From an uncultured Blautia sp. (GTDB taxonomy: Bacteria > Bacillota > Clostridia > Lachnospirales > Lachnospiraceae), in NCBI GenBank assembly GCA_900547685.1, contig URHS01000017.1:1-45833 (forward strand): 45,833 nt of DNA. Direction: 5' to 3'. The translations under genes and the position numbers were made by a program. Shown piece after piece: positions 16,246-24,473 of the stretch. Below the pieces are notes generated by a model. It was not told where the DNA came from. It made no database searches and saw only the letters and a program-made list of their open reading frames with translations. Position 1 is the stretch's first letter. Each line of letters opens with the position of its first letter.

Positions 16246-17916
16246 ATGCGAAGTGATGCAGTAAGAAAAGGGATGCAGCAGGCACCTCATCGTTCTTTAT
16301 TTCATGCTTTAGGAATGACAAAGGAAGAAATGGAGAGACCTTTAGTGGGGATTGTCAGTTCTTATAATGAAATTGTTCCGGGGCATATCAATTTAGATAA
16401 AATTGTAAATGCAGTAAAAATGGGTGTTGCCATGGCAGGAGGTACACCGGTGGTATTCCCGGCAATTGCTGTGTGTGATGGAATTGCTATGGGGCACAGA
16501 GGTATGAAATATTCACTTGTTACCAGAGATTTGATTGCAGACTCTACAGAAGCAATGGCAATGGCACATCAGTTTGATGCTCTTGTCATGGTTCCAAACT
16601 GCGATAAAAATGTACCTGGACTTTTAATGGCAGCAGCCCGTATTAATGTGCCGACTGTTTTTGTAAGTGGCGGTCCCATGCTGGCAGGTAAGGTAAGAGG
16701 TGAAAAGAGAAGCCTTTCTTCTATGTTTGAAGCAGTAGGTGCTTACAGTGCAGGAACTATGACAGAAGAAGATGTAGAAGAATTTGAAAATAATGTATGT
16801 CCTACCTGCGGCTCTTGTTCAGGTATGTATACTGCCAATAGTATGAATTGTTTAACAGAAGTTCTGGGAATGGGACTGAAAGGAAATGGTACAATTCCCG
16901 CTGTATATTCTGAGCGCATTAAGTTGGCAAAACAGGCAGGTATGCAGGTTATGGAAATGTACCGTAAAAATATATGTCCAAGAGATATTATGACAAAAGA
17001 TGCAATTTTAAATGCTTTAACTGTGGATATGGCATTGGGTTGTTCTACTAACAGTATGCTTCATTTACCAGCCATTGCTCACGAAATTGGCTGGGATTTC
17101 GATATTACTTTTGCAAATGAAATCAGTGAGAAAACACCAAATCTTTGTCATTTAGCACCGGCAGGTTACACTTATATGGAAGACTTAAATGAAGCAGGCG
17201 GTGTTTATGCTGTTATGAATGAGCTGACAAAGAAGAACTTATTAAATCTGGATTGTATGACAGTAACAGGAAAAACAGTGGGCGAAAATATTGCCAATTG
17301 TGTGAATAAAAATCCAGAGGTAATCCGCCCTGTAGAAAATCCTTACAGCGAAACAGGAGGGCTGGCTGTATTAACAGGAAATCTGGCACCTGACGGCGGT
17401 GTTGTAAAACGGAGTGCTGTCTGTGAAGAAATGATGGTACATGAAGGACCGGCAAGGGTGTTTGACTGTGAAGAGGATGCTATTTGTGCAATTAAAGGCG
17501 GCGAGATTAAAGCAGGAGATGTAGTGGTAATTCGTTATGAAGGACCAAAAGGAGGTCCGGGTATGCGTGAAATGTTAAATCCTACTTCAGCTATTGCAGG
17601 TATGGGATTAGGTTCCAGTGTTGCATTAATTACAGATGGCCGTTTCTCCGGGGCATCAAGAGGCGCATCTATTGGACACATTTCACCGGAAGCGGCAGTG
17701 GGAGGACCTATTGCGCTGGTGTGTGAAGGAGACCGTATTCGTGTAGATATTCCAAATACCAGACTGGAGCTTCTGGTTTCTGATGAGGAATTAGAGAAAA
17801 GACGAGCACAGTGGAAACCAAAAGAACCTAAGGTAACTACAGGATACCTGGCGCGTTACGCAACAATGGTAACCAGCGGAAACAGAGGCGCTGTATTGGA
17901 AATACCAAAACAATAA
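16246..17916 (+). CDS. ilvD: Dihydroxy-acid dehydratase
   Basis: Fe-S enzyme that dehydrates 2,3-dihydroxy-isovalerate and -methylvalerate to the keto acids of valine and isoleucine. The 556-residue length is normal. Visible hallmarks are VPNCDKNVPGLLMA and CPTCGSCSGMYTANSMNCL, which hold the cluster cysteines, and the C-terminal ITDGRFSGASRGASIGHISPEA. Strong site ACAGGAGGAAAG before ATG. Sits between leuB and ilvB with gaps of about 20 bases, a clear operon. Confidence 0.98.
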   Translation: MRSDAVRKGMQQAPHRSLFHALGMTKEEMERPLVGIVSSYNEIVPGHINLDKIVNAVKMGVAMAGGTPVVFPAIAVCDGIAMGHRGMKYSLVTRDLIADSTEAMAMAHQFDALVMVPNCDKNVPGLLMAAARINVPTVFVSGGPMLAGKVRGEKRSLSSMFEAVGAYSAGTMTEEDVEEFENNVCPTCGSCSGMYTANSMNCLTEVLGMGLKGNGTIPAVYSERIKLAKQAGMQVMEMYRKNICPRDIMTKDAILNALTVDMALGCSTNSMLHLPAIAHEIGWDFDITFANEISEKTPNLCHLAPAGYTYMEDLNEAGGVYAVMNELTKKNLLNLDCMTVTGKTVGENIANCVNKNPEVIRPVENPYSETGGLAVLTGNLAPDGGVVKRSAVCEEMMVHEGPARVFDCEEDAICAIKGGEIKAGDVVVIRYEGPKGGPGMREMLNPTSAIAGMGLGSSVALITDGRFSGASRGASIGHISPEAAVGGPIALVCEGDRIRVDIPNTRLELLVSDEELEKRRAQWKPKEPKVTTGYLARYATMVTSGNRGAVLEIPKQ

Positions 17917-17937
17917 GAGAAAGGGGAGGCTTTGCTT

Positions 17938-19611
17938 ATGCAGATGACAGGAGCACAGATTGTGATAGAATGTTTGAAGGAACAGGGAGTGGACACTGTT
18001 TTCGGATATCCGGGAGGAACCATTCTAAACATATACGATGAATTATATAAGCATCAGGAAGAAATTCACCATGTACTGACTTCTCACGAACAAGGAGCAG
18101 CTCATGCTGCAGATGGATATGCACGTTCCACAGGAAAAGTAGGTGTGTGTCTGGCAACCAGCGGGCCGGGAGCAACAAACTTAGTTACCGGTATTGCAAC
18201 TGCGCATATGGACTCCGTCCCTATTGTAGCAATTACCTGCAATGTAGGGCTGCCATTGCTTGGAAAAGACAGTTTTCAGGAAGTTGATATTGCAGGTGTA
18301 GTAATGCCTATCACAAAACACAGCTTTATTGTAAAGGATGTGGCAAAGCTGGCAAAGACCATTCGCCGAGCTTTTGTAATTGCAAAAAGTGGAAGACCGG
18401 GACCGGTTCTGGTAGATATTCCGAAAGACATTACAGCCAGTAAAACGGAATTTAAACCTTATGTACCGACACCTGTAAAGCCATATACCGCAGAAATTAA
18501 ACAGGAAGATATTGATTGTGCAGTAGAAATGATAAAGCAGGCAAAACGTCCGTTTCTCTTTGTAGGGGGAGGGGCTGTGGCTTCCGGTGCATGGGAGGAA
18601 GTGCGCAGGCTTTCTCATAACCTTCAAATTCCGGTAACAGATTCTTTGATGGGAAAAGGTGTATTTTCAGGAGAAGATCCTTACTATACAGGAATGTTGG
18701 GGATGCATGGAACAAAAGCATCTAATCTGGGTGTGACAAAATGCGACCTTTTAATTGCAGTAGGAGCCAGATTTTCAGATCGTGTAATTGGAAATCCAAG
18801 AAACTTTGCGAGAAATGCAAAAGTAATTCATATCGATGTAGATGCTGCGGAAATTAATAAAAATATATTGGTGGATTGCAGCATTATAGGAGATGCAAAA
18901 GAAATTCTGAAACAATTAAATGAAAGATTAAGTCCATGCCAGAGAGAGGAATGGATTAATTATATCGAACAATTAAAATCAAAATATCCTTTGAAATATA
19001 GACAGGAAGGACTTACCGGACCGGCAATTATTGAAGAATTGTATAGACAGACCAAGGGAAATGCTATTATTGTTACAGAGGTAGGTCAGCATCAGATGTG
19101 GGCTGCCCAGTATTATAAGTATAATATGCCCAGAACCTTTTTGTCCTCCGGCGGACTGGGAACTATGGGATATGGATTGGGAGCTGCGATTGGAGCAAAG
19201 ATGGGAAATCCTGATAAGATTGTTATCAATGTTGCAGGAGATGGTTGTTTCCGCATGAATATGAATGAAATTGCTACAGCTACCAGAAATAATATGCCTC
19301 TTATTCAGGTGGTAGTTAATAATCAGGTACTGGGTATGGTGCGTCAGTGGCAGACTTTATTTTATGAGGGAAGATATTCTAATACAGTTTTACAGGACAA
19401 AGTAGATTTTGTAAAACTGGCAGAAGCGATGGGAGCAGTTGGTATTCGTGTTACAACAAAAGAAGAACTGCCAAAAGCCATCGCAAAGGCCATTGAACTG
19501 AATACAACAGTTGTTTTGGATTGTATGATTGACAGCGATGATAAGGTATTTCCAATGGTTCCGGCAGGAGCAAACATTGAAGATGCTTTTGATGAAGATG
19601 ATTTATCATAA
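17938..19611 (+). CDS. ilvB: Acetolactate synthase large subunit
   Basis: Thiamine-diphosphate enzyme that condenses pyruvate with pyruvate or 2-oxobutyrate, the first common step of branched-chain amino acid synthesis. The 557-residue protein has the N-terminal PYR domain with the activating Glu in LTSHEQGAAHAADGYAR, a central FAD-type domain, and the C-terminal ThDP domain with GDGCFRMNMNEIATATRNN. ATG 17938 follows AAGGGGAGG at ideal spacing; a TTG two codons earlier is in frame. The biosynthetic rather than catabolic (AlsS/pyruvate oxidase) type is supported by operon context. No ilvN regulatory subunit gene is adjacent; a terminator follows directly. Confidence 0.95.
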   Translation: MQMTGAQIVIECLKEQGVDTVFGYPGGTILNIYDELYKHQEEIHHVLTSHEQGAAHAADGYARSTGKVGVCLATSGPGATNLVTGIATAHMDSVPIVAITCNVGLPLLGKDSFQEVDIAGVVMPITKHSFIVKDVAKLAKTIRRAFVIAKSGRPGPVLVDIPKDITASKTEFKPYVPTPVKPYTAEIKQEDIDCAVEMIKQAKRPFLFVGGGAVASGAWEEVRRLSHNLQIPVTDSLMGKGVFSGEDPYYTGMLGMHGTKASNLGVTKCDLLIAVGARFSDRVIGNPRNFARNAKVIHIDVDAAEINKNILVDCSIIGDAKEILKQLNERLSPCQREEWINYIEQLKSKYPLKYRQEGLTGPAIIEELYRQTKGNAIIVTEVGQHQMWAAQYYKYNMPRTFLSSGGLGTMGYGLGAAIGAKMGNPDKIVINVAGDGCFRMNMNEIATATRNNMPLIQVVVNNQVLGMVRQWQTLFYEGRYSNTVLQDKVDFVKLAEAMGAVGIRVTTKEELPKAIAKAIELNTTVVLDCMIDSDDKVFPMVPAGANIEDAFDEDDLS

Positions 19612-19640
19612 TTGTCTTTTACATAAAGACAAATGTTTTT
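19612..19640 (+). terminator. Terminator of the leuB-ilvD-ilvB operon
   Basis: TTGTCTTT (19612-19619) pairs with AAAGACAA (19625-19632), followed by ATGTTTTT. It starts right at the ilvB stop. Confidence 0.7.
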
Positions 19641-19641
19641 A

Positions 19642-19670
19642 TTGACAGATATAAATGAAAGGTTTATCAT
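19642..19670 (+). promoter_or_regulatory. Promoter of the serC operon
   Basis: Consensus TTGACA (19642-19647), exactly 17 bp, then TATCAT (19665-19670). The predicted leader is about 80 nt. Confidence 0.8.
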
Positions 19671-19688
19671 AAAGAATAAGCAGAAGAA

Positions 19689-19727
19689 GTGCCATGTATT
19701 CCCTGGAGGAGTAGATGGCACACTTTT
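19689..19727 (+). promoter_or_regulatory. Leader hairpin upstream of serC
   Basis: GTGCCAT (19689-19695) and ATGGCAC (19715-19721) form a perfect 7-bp stem followed by ACTTTTG. The loop contains a CTGGAGGAG ribosome-binding-like sequence and the right arm covers an ATG. It may be an attenuator or translation-control element; no known leader RNA was recognised. Confidence 0.45.
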
Positions 19728-19759
19728 GTAAAAGGCATTTAGAGGAGGATGAGTCATGA
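19715..19759 (+). CDS. Possible 14-codon leader peptide overlapping serC
   Basis: A tiny frame ATG (19715) to TGA (19757-19759) encodes MAHFCKRHLEEDES. It is preceded by GGAGGAG (spacing slightly short at three to four bases), its ATG lies in the right arm of the leader hairpin, and its stop overlaps the serC start as ATGA. That layout would allow translational coupling. It has no run of serine codons, so classical serine attenuation is not indicated. It could be chance. Confidence 0.3.
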   Translation: MAHFCKRHLEEDES

Positions 19760-20847
19760 GCAGAGTGTATAATTTTTCAGCAGGACCTGCAGTATTACCA
19801 GAGGAAGTATTAAGAGAAGCATCGGAAGAAATGTTAGATTACAGAGGGTGCGGAATGTCTGTGATGGAGATGAGTCATCGTTCGAAGATGTTTGAGAGAA
19901 TTTTAGAAGAAGCAGAGACAGATTTTCGGGAATTACTTAATATTCCTGATAACTATAAAGTTTTGTTTATGCAGGGCGGCGCCAGCCAGCAATTTGCAGC
20001 AATTCCTATGAACCTTATGAAGAATAAAGTGGCAGACTATATTGTGACAGGACAGTGGGCAAAAAAGGCATGGCAGGAAGCACAGAAATATGGGAATGCG
20101 AATAAAATAGCATCTTCAGAGGACAAGATGTATTCTTATATACCGGATTGCAGCGATTTGGAAATAGACGAAAAGGCAGATTATGTATATATTTGTGAAA
20201 ACAATACAATTTACGGTACAAAGTTTAAAACACTTCCCAATACGAAAGGAAAACCTTTAGTGGCTGATGTATCTTCATGCTTTTTGTCAGAGCCGGTAGA
20301 TATAGAAAAATATGGAATTATGTATGGAGGCGTCCAGAAAAATATCGGACCGGCAGGTATGGTAATTTCTGTTATTCGAGAGGATTTGATTTCTGAAGAT
20401 GTGATGCCTGAAACACCTACAATGCTGCGGTTTAAAACCCATGCAGATGCGAATTCTCTTTATAATACTCCAAATACATATTGCATTTATATGTGCGGTA
20501 AAGTATTTCAATGGCTGAAAAAACAGGGTGGATTGGAAGCCATGAAAGCATATAATGAAGAAAAAGCAAAGGTACTTTATGATTTCTTAGACAGTAGTGA
20601 GATGTTCCGGGGAACAGTAAGGAAAGAGGACCGTTCCCTTATGAATATTCCATTTGTTACAGGAAATAAAGATTTAGATGCTAAATTTGTAAAAGAGGCA
20701 GAGCAGGCAGGTTTATATAATTTAAAAGGACACCGTACTGTAGGGGGTATGCGTGCCAGTCTCTATAATGCAATGCCTATGGAAGGAGTAAAAGAGCTGG
20801 TAGCATTTATGAAGAATTTTGAGGAGGGAAATTTGAAGTATGTATGA
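19756..20847 (+). CDS. serC: Phosphoserine aminotransferase
   Basis: PLP enzyme converting 3-phosphohydroxypyruvate to O-phosphoserine with glutamate as donor, second step of serine synthesis. The 363-residue protein starts YNFSAGPAVLPEEVL and has the substrate segment MSVMEMSHRSK, the cofactor-contacting GGASQQFAAIPMNL, the Asp of ADVSSCFLSEPVD and the PLP-lysine in GVQKNIGPAGM. The end RTVGGMRASLYNAMP is typical. Strong AGAGGAGGATG site. Overlaps serA by eight bases. Confidence 0.97.
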   Translation: MSRVYNFSAGPAVLPEEVLREASEEMLDYRGCGMSVMEMSHRSKMFERILEEAETDFRELLNIPDNYKVLFMQGGASQQFAAIPMNLMKNKVADYIVTGQWAKKAWQEAQKYGNANKIASSEDKMYSYIPDCSDLEIDEKADYVYICENNTIYGTKFKTLPNTKGKPLVADVSSCFLSEPVDIEKYGIMYGGVQKNIGPAGMVISVIREDLISEDVMPETPTMLRFKTHADANSLYNTPNTYCIYMCGKVFQWLKKQGGLEAMKAYNEEKAKVLYDFLDSSEMFRGTVRKEDRSLMNIPFVTGNKDLDAKFVKEAEQAGLYNLKGHRTVGGMRASLYNAMPMEGVKELVAFMKNFEEGNLKYV

Positions 20848-22003
20848 GTATTATTGTTTAAATCCAATTTCAGCGGTAGGGCTTGATAAGTTTCCAGCAA
20901 AATATGAAAATACCGATTGTATGCAGGAAGCAGATGCTATTTTGGTGAGAAGTGCAGATATGCATAATCTGGAAGTGAATGAAAAAACAGCGGCCGTGGC
21001 AAGAGCCGGAGCAGGTGTGAATAATATTCCTTTAGAAAAAATGACCAAAAAAGGAGTTGTAGTATTTAATACACCGGGAGCAAATGCTAATGGAGTAAAG
21101 GAAATGGTAATCGCAGGAATGCTGTTGGCATCCAGAGACATTATCGGAGGTATTGAGTGGCTGGAAAAACAGGACGTGACAGATGATATTGCAAAAAGAG
21201 CGGAAAAACAGAAAAAGCAATTTGCAGGATGTGAAATCAGCGGCAAAAAATTAGGTATTATTGGACTTGGTGCTATTGGAGTGCGTGTTGCTAATGCAGC
21301 TATTCATCTGGGAATGGAAGTGTATGGATATGATCCCTATATTTCTGTAGACGCAGCATGGAATTTATCAAGAAGTATATACCATATCAATGATATTAAT
21401 ATGATATACCGTGATTGCGATTATATTACAATTCATGTACCTTTAACAGATGCAACAAAAAAGATGATTGGAAAAGAAGAAATCGCTCAGATGAAAGAAG
21501 ATGTAGTTCTTTTGAATTTTGCAAGAGATTTATTGGTAGATGAAGAAGCTGTTTGTGAAGCATTAAAAGATGGAAAAATGAAAAAATATGTGACAGATTT
21601 TGCAAATCCTACTGTTGCTAATGCACCGAATACTTTGGTGACACCTCATCTTGGAGCTTCTACAGAAGAATCGGAGGATAATTGTGCAGTTATGGCAGTA
21701 AAGCAGCTTATGGATTATCTGGAAAACGGAAATATTAAAAATTCAGTAAATTATCCCAGCTGTGATGGCGGCACTTGTATTGATGCAGGACGTCTGACTA
21801 TAAATCACAAGAATATTCCCAATATGATTTCTCAATTCACAAAAGTATTAGGTGATGCAGGAGTCAATATTGCCAATATGATTAATAAAAGTAAAGGTGA
21901 CTTTGCTTATACTATGATTGATGTTACTTCACCAATTTCTAAAGAAGTAGCTCATGCATTAAAATCAATTGAGGAAGTATACAGAGTGAGAATTATTAAA
22001 TAA
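20840..22003 (+). CDS. serA: D-3-phosphoglycerate dehydrogenase
   Basis: Oxidises 3-phosphoglycerate with NAD to open the serine pathway. The 387-residue protein has the dehydrogenase fold with NAD site GKKLGIIGLGAIGVRVANAA and the catalytic Arg/Glu/His segments (LLNFARDLLVDEEAV; LVTPHLGASTEESE). A C-terminal ACT domain (about 315-387; NMISQFTKVLGDAGVNIANM) suggests feedback by serine. This is the shorter form without the intervening domain of long PGDHs. Its start overlaps the serC end, so the two are translated in a coupled way. No terminator follows; an ABC transporter gene begins 23 bases later. Confidence 0.95.
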   Translation: MYEYYCLNPISAVGLDKFPAKYENTDCMQEADAILVRSADMHNLEVNEKTAAVARAGAGVNNIPLEKMTKKGVVVFNTPGANANGVKEMVIAGMLLASRDIIGGIEWLEKQDVTDDIAKRAEKQKKQFAGCEISGKKLGIIGLGAIGVRVANAAIHLGMEVYGYDPYISVDAAWNLSRSIYHINDINMIYRDCDYITIHVPLTDATKKMIGKEEIAQMKEDVVLLNFARDLLVDEEAVCEALKDGKMKKYVTDFANPTVANAPNTLVTPHLGASTEESEDNCAVMAVKQLMDYLENGNIKNSVNYPSCDGGTCIDAGRLTINHKNIPNMISQFTKVLGDAGVNIANMINKSKGDFAYTMIDVTSPISKEVAHALKSIEEVYRVRIIK

Positions 22004-22026
22004 ATTTCCCCAGAAAGGAATAGAAA

Positions 22027-23046
22027 ATGAAGAAAAAGATAACAGCAATATTGTTGGCAGCAGCAATGATGGTTACAGCTTTTACAGGCTGTGGGGAATC
22101 AGAAAAAGAAACGGAAAATCCAAAAGAAACAAGAGAAGAGGTAGCTGAAAAAACAGAGAAAGCACCTATAGATGTGAATATTATGGCATTAAAAGGTCCG
22201 ACAGCAATGGGACTTGTAGAAATGATGGAAAATTCCGATTACAATTTTTCTATAGCAGCTTCAGTAGATGAAGTTTCACCAAAGCTTTTACAGGGAGAAA
22301 CAGATATTGCAGCAATTCCGGCAAATCTGGCTTCTGTTCTTTATAATAAAACAGAAGGAGATATTCAGGTTTTAGCGATTAACACATTAGGTGTGTTATA
22401 TATTGTAGAGAACGGAGAAACGATACAAAGTGTGGCAGATTTAAGAGGAAAGACTATTTATGCCAGTGGAAAAGGTGCAACTCCTGAATATGCTTTAAAT
22501 TACATTTTATCTTCAAATGGAATTAACCCGGAAACAGACGTTACCATTGAATGGAAAAGTGAACATTCTGAATGTGTTGCAGAACTGGCAAGTCAGGAAA
22601 ATACTGTTGCCATGCTGCCCCAGCCTTTTGTAACTACGGCACAGGCAAAAAATTCTCAGATTAGGACAGCTCTTGATTTAACAAAGGAATGGGATGCCTT
22701 ACAAAAAGACGGAGAAAAGAAAAGTAGTATGATTACCGGTGTAGTGGTTGCACGCAAGGAATTCGTGGAAGAAAATCCAGAGGAAACACAGGAGTTCTTA
22801 AAGGAATATCATACTTCTGTGGATTATGTAAATGAAAATGTAAAAGATGCTGCACAATTAATTGAAAAGTATGATATTGTACCGGCAGCAGTTGCGGAGA
22901 AGGCATTGCCTGCCTGCAATATTGTCTGTATAGATGGCGAGGAAATGGAAGAAAAGCTTTCGGGATATCTGGAAGTTTTAAATGCACAGAATCCTCAGGC
23001 AGTAGGAGGAAAAATACCAGAGAATGACTTCTATTACATCCAATAA
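22027..23046 (+). CDS. ABC importer substrate-binding lipoprotein (NMT1/SsuA type)
   Basis: A lipid-anchored binding protein of 339 residues. The N-terminus has a basic start, a hydrophobic stretch and a lipobox ending FTGC (Cys 22), followed by a charged flexible linker. The body has the type II periplasmic-binding fold typical of the NMT1/SsuA/TauA group: MALKGPTAMGLVEMME, a GETDIAAIPANLA hinge and LRGKTIYASGKGATPEYAL. The group imports sulfonates, thiamine precursors, nitrate or other small organic molecules; the ligand cannot be deduced. It is followed by permease and ATPase genes, making a complete importer. Its place directly behind serCA suggests co-expression with serine synthesis. 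Confidence 0.9.
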   Translation: MKKKITAILLAAAMMVTAFTGCGESEKETENPKETREEVAEKTEKAPIDVNIMALKGPTAMGLVEMMENSDYNFSIAASVDEVSPKLLQGETDIAAIPANLASVLYNKTEGDIQVLAINTLGVLYIVENGETIQSVADLRGKTIYASGKGATPEYALNYILSSNGINPETDVTIEWKSEHSECVAELASQENTVAMLPQPFVTTAQAKNSQIRTALDLTKEWDALQKDGEKKSSMITGVVVARKEFVEENPEETQEFLKEYHTSVDYVNENVKDAAQLIEKYDIVPAAVAEKALPACNIVCIDGEEMEEKLSGYLEVLNAQNPQAVGGKIPENDFYYIQ

Positions 23047-23782
23047 GAAAATAAAATTATGGGCAGTGATTTTCTGGCTGTTAATATGGGAAATAGCCAG
23101 TATATGGCTGGAACAGGAGATACTATTAGTATCTCCTGTTGCTGTTCTGAAAAGACTTGGTGTTTTAATCTTTGAAAGCTCTTTTTGGAAAACGATTGCA
23201 TTTTCCTTTTGCCGTATTATAGGAGGATTTTTCCTTGGGGGTTTGGCAGGAGTGCTGGGAGGAAGCCTTGCATCAAAATTTAGTAAAATACAGGAGTTTT
23301 TAGCTCCTCTTATTCTTGCCATGAAATCTGTTCCGGTAGCGTCTTTTGTTATTTTAATTTTAATTTGGGTTCCTTCAGAAAATCTCTCTGTGACAATTTC
23401 TTTTCTCATGGTATTTCCTGTGATTTATACTAATATATTAAATGGTATTAATAATACAGATAAGAACCTTCTGGAAATGGCACAGGTTTTTGGCATATCA
23501 GGAAAAAATAAAATATGTTATATTTATCTTTCGGAAGTTTTGCCGTTTTTCAGAGCGGGATGCAGTGTGTCTTTAGGGCTGTGTTGGAAGGCTGGAGTAG
23601 CTGCTGAGGTAATTGGAATTCCTGATGGCTCCATTGGTGAGAAACTATACGAAGCAAAAGTATATCTTGACACACCAGATCTTTTTGCATGGACCATGGT
23701 AATTATTTTAATCAGTATGGTATTTGAAAAAATCTTTCTGGCAGTGATGGATAAATCAGTTCGGTGGATAGAGGAAAGGTAA
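23024..23782 (+). CDS. ABC importer permease (SsuC/TauC type)
   Basis: Membrane subunit of 252 residues with about six helices. The ATPase-contact loop appears as EMAQVFGISGKNKICYIYLSEVLPFF, the usual EAA-loop position, and SLGLCWKAGVAAEVIGIPDGSIG is typical of BPD_transp_1 permeases paired with NMT1-like proteins. It starts at ATG 23024, overlapping the lipoprotein gene by 23 bases, with GGAGGAAAAA upstream. A single permease gene implies a homodimeric channel. Confidence 0.92.
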   Translation: MTSITSNKKIKLWAVIFWLLIWEIASIWLEQEILLVSPVAVLKRLGVLIFESSFWKTIAFSFCRIIGGFFLGGLAGVLGGSLASKFSKIQEFLAPLILAMKSVPVASFVILILIWVPSENLSVTISFLMVFPVIYTNILNGINNTDKNLLEMAQVFGISGKNKICYIYLSEVLPFFRAGCSVSLGLCWKAGVAAEVIGIPDGSIGEKLYEAKVYLDTPDLFAWTMVIILISMVFEKIFLAVMDKSVRWIEER

Positions 23783-23784
23783 AA

Positions 23785-24375
23785 ATGGCAATTAAGATAG
23801 AAAATTTGTATAAAAGTTATCAGGATAAACAGGTGCTGGAAAATCTGAATATGGAATTTGCAGAAGGCAAGATAACTTGTATTATGGCTCCTTCAGGAAA
23901 AGGAAAAACTACTTTACTTCGTATTTTGATCGGATTGGAACAGGCAGACAGTGGAAAGATAAAAGGGATAGAAGGGAAAGATATCAGTGTTGTCTTTCAA
24001 GAAGATAGGCTTTGTGAAAATTTAAATATACTTTCTAATATTCGTCTTGTTCAAAGAGAAAGAAAAGTAGGAAAACAAGAATTTTTAAAAAAAGTTCAAA
24101 AAGGATTAAAAGAAGTAGAGCTTTTGGAATGCTGTCATCAGCCTGTAAAAGAGTTATCCGGAGGAATGCGAAGGAGAGTGGCGATTTTAAGAGCATTATA
24201 TGCAAAATGGGATATACTGTTTTTAGACGAACCCTTCAAAGGATTAGATAAAGAAATGAAGGAAAAGGTTATTCATTTTTTAAAGAAAAGCTGTGAAGGA
24301 AAAACAGTTATCTGCATTACTCACGAAGAAAAGGAAGCGGAAGCTTTAGGAGCAATTGTTCAATATCTAAAATAA
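23785..24375 (+). CDS. ABC importer ATPase
   Basis: Nucleotide-binding subunit, only 196 residues and therefore compact, lacking the usual C-terminal extension. Motifs: Walker A APSGKGKTTLL (first Gly of GxxGxGKT replaced by Ala), Q loop VVFQEDRL, signature LSGGMRRRVAILRAL, Walker B ILFLDEPFKGLD and the switch His in CITHEEKEAEAL. ATG 23785 follows GAGGAAAGG, three bases after the permease stop; a longer frame inside the permease gene is unlikely. Last gene of the ser-ABC operon, ending in a long terminator. Confidence 0.93.
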   Translation: MAIKIENLYKSYQDKQVLENLNMEFAEGKITCIMAPSGKGKTTLLRILIGLEQADSGKIKGIEGKDISVVFQEDRLCENLNILSNIRLVQRERKVGKQEFLKKVQKGLKEVELLECCHQPVKELSGGMRRRVAILRALYAKWDILFLDEPFKGLDKEMKEKVIHFLKKSCEGKTVICITHEEKEAEALGAIVQYLK

Positions 24376-24471
24376 AAATATCTGTCCATTTTTAGCAAAT
24401 TTGTCGAGTGCATCTTTGAAAATTTAGATTCAAAGTGAACGTAGACTGAGCAGAAAATGGACAGATATTTT
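24375..24471. terminator. Long bidirectional terminator
   Basis: AAAATATCTGTCCATTTT (24375-24392) and its exact complement (24454-24471) form an 18-bp perfect stem separated by 61 bases. A nested hairpin CTTTGAA/TTCAAAG (24414-24420, 24429-24435) sits in between. Its A/T-flanked arms serve the converging ABC and hydrogenase transcripts. Confidence 0.8.
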
Positions 24472-24473
24472 AT

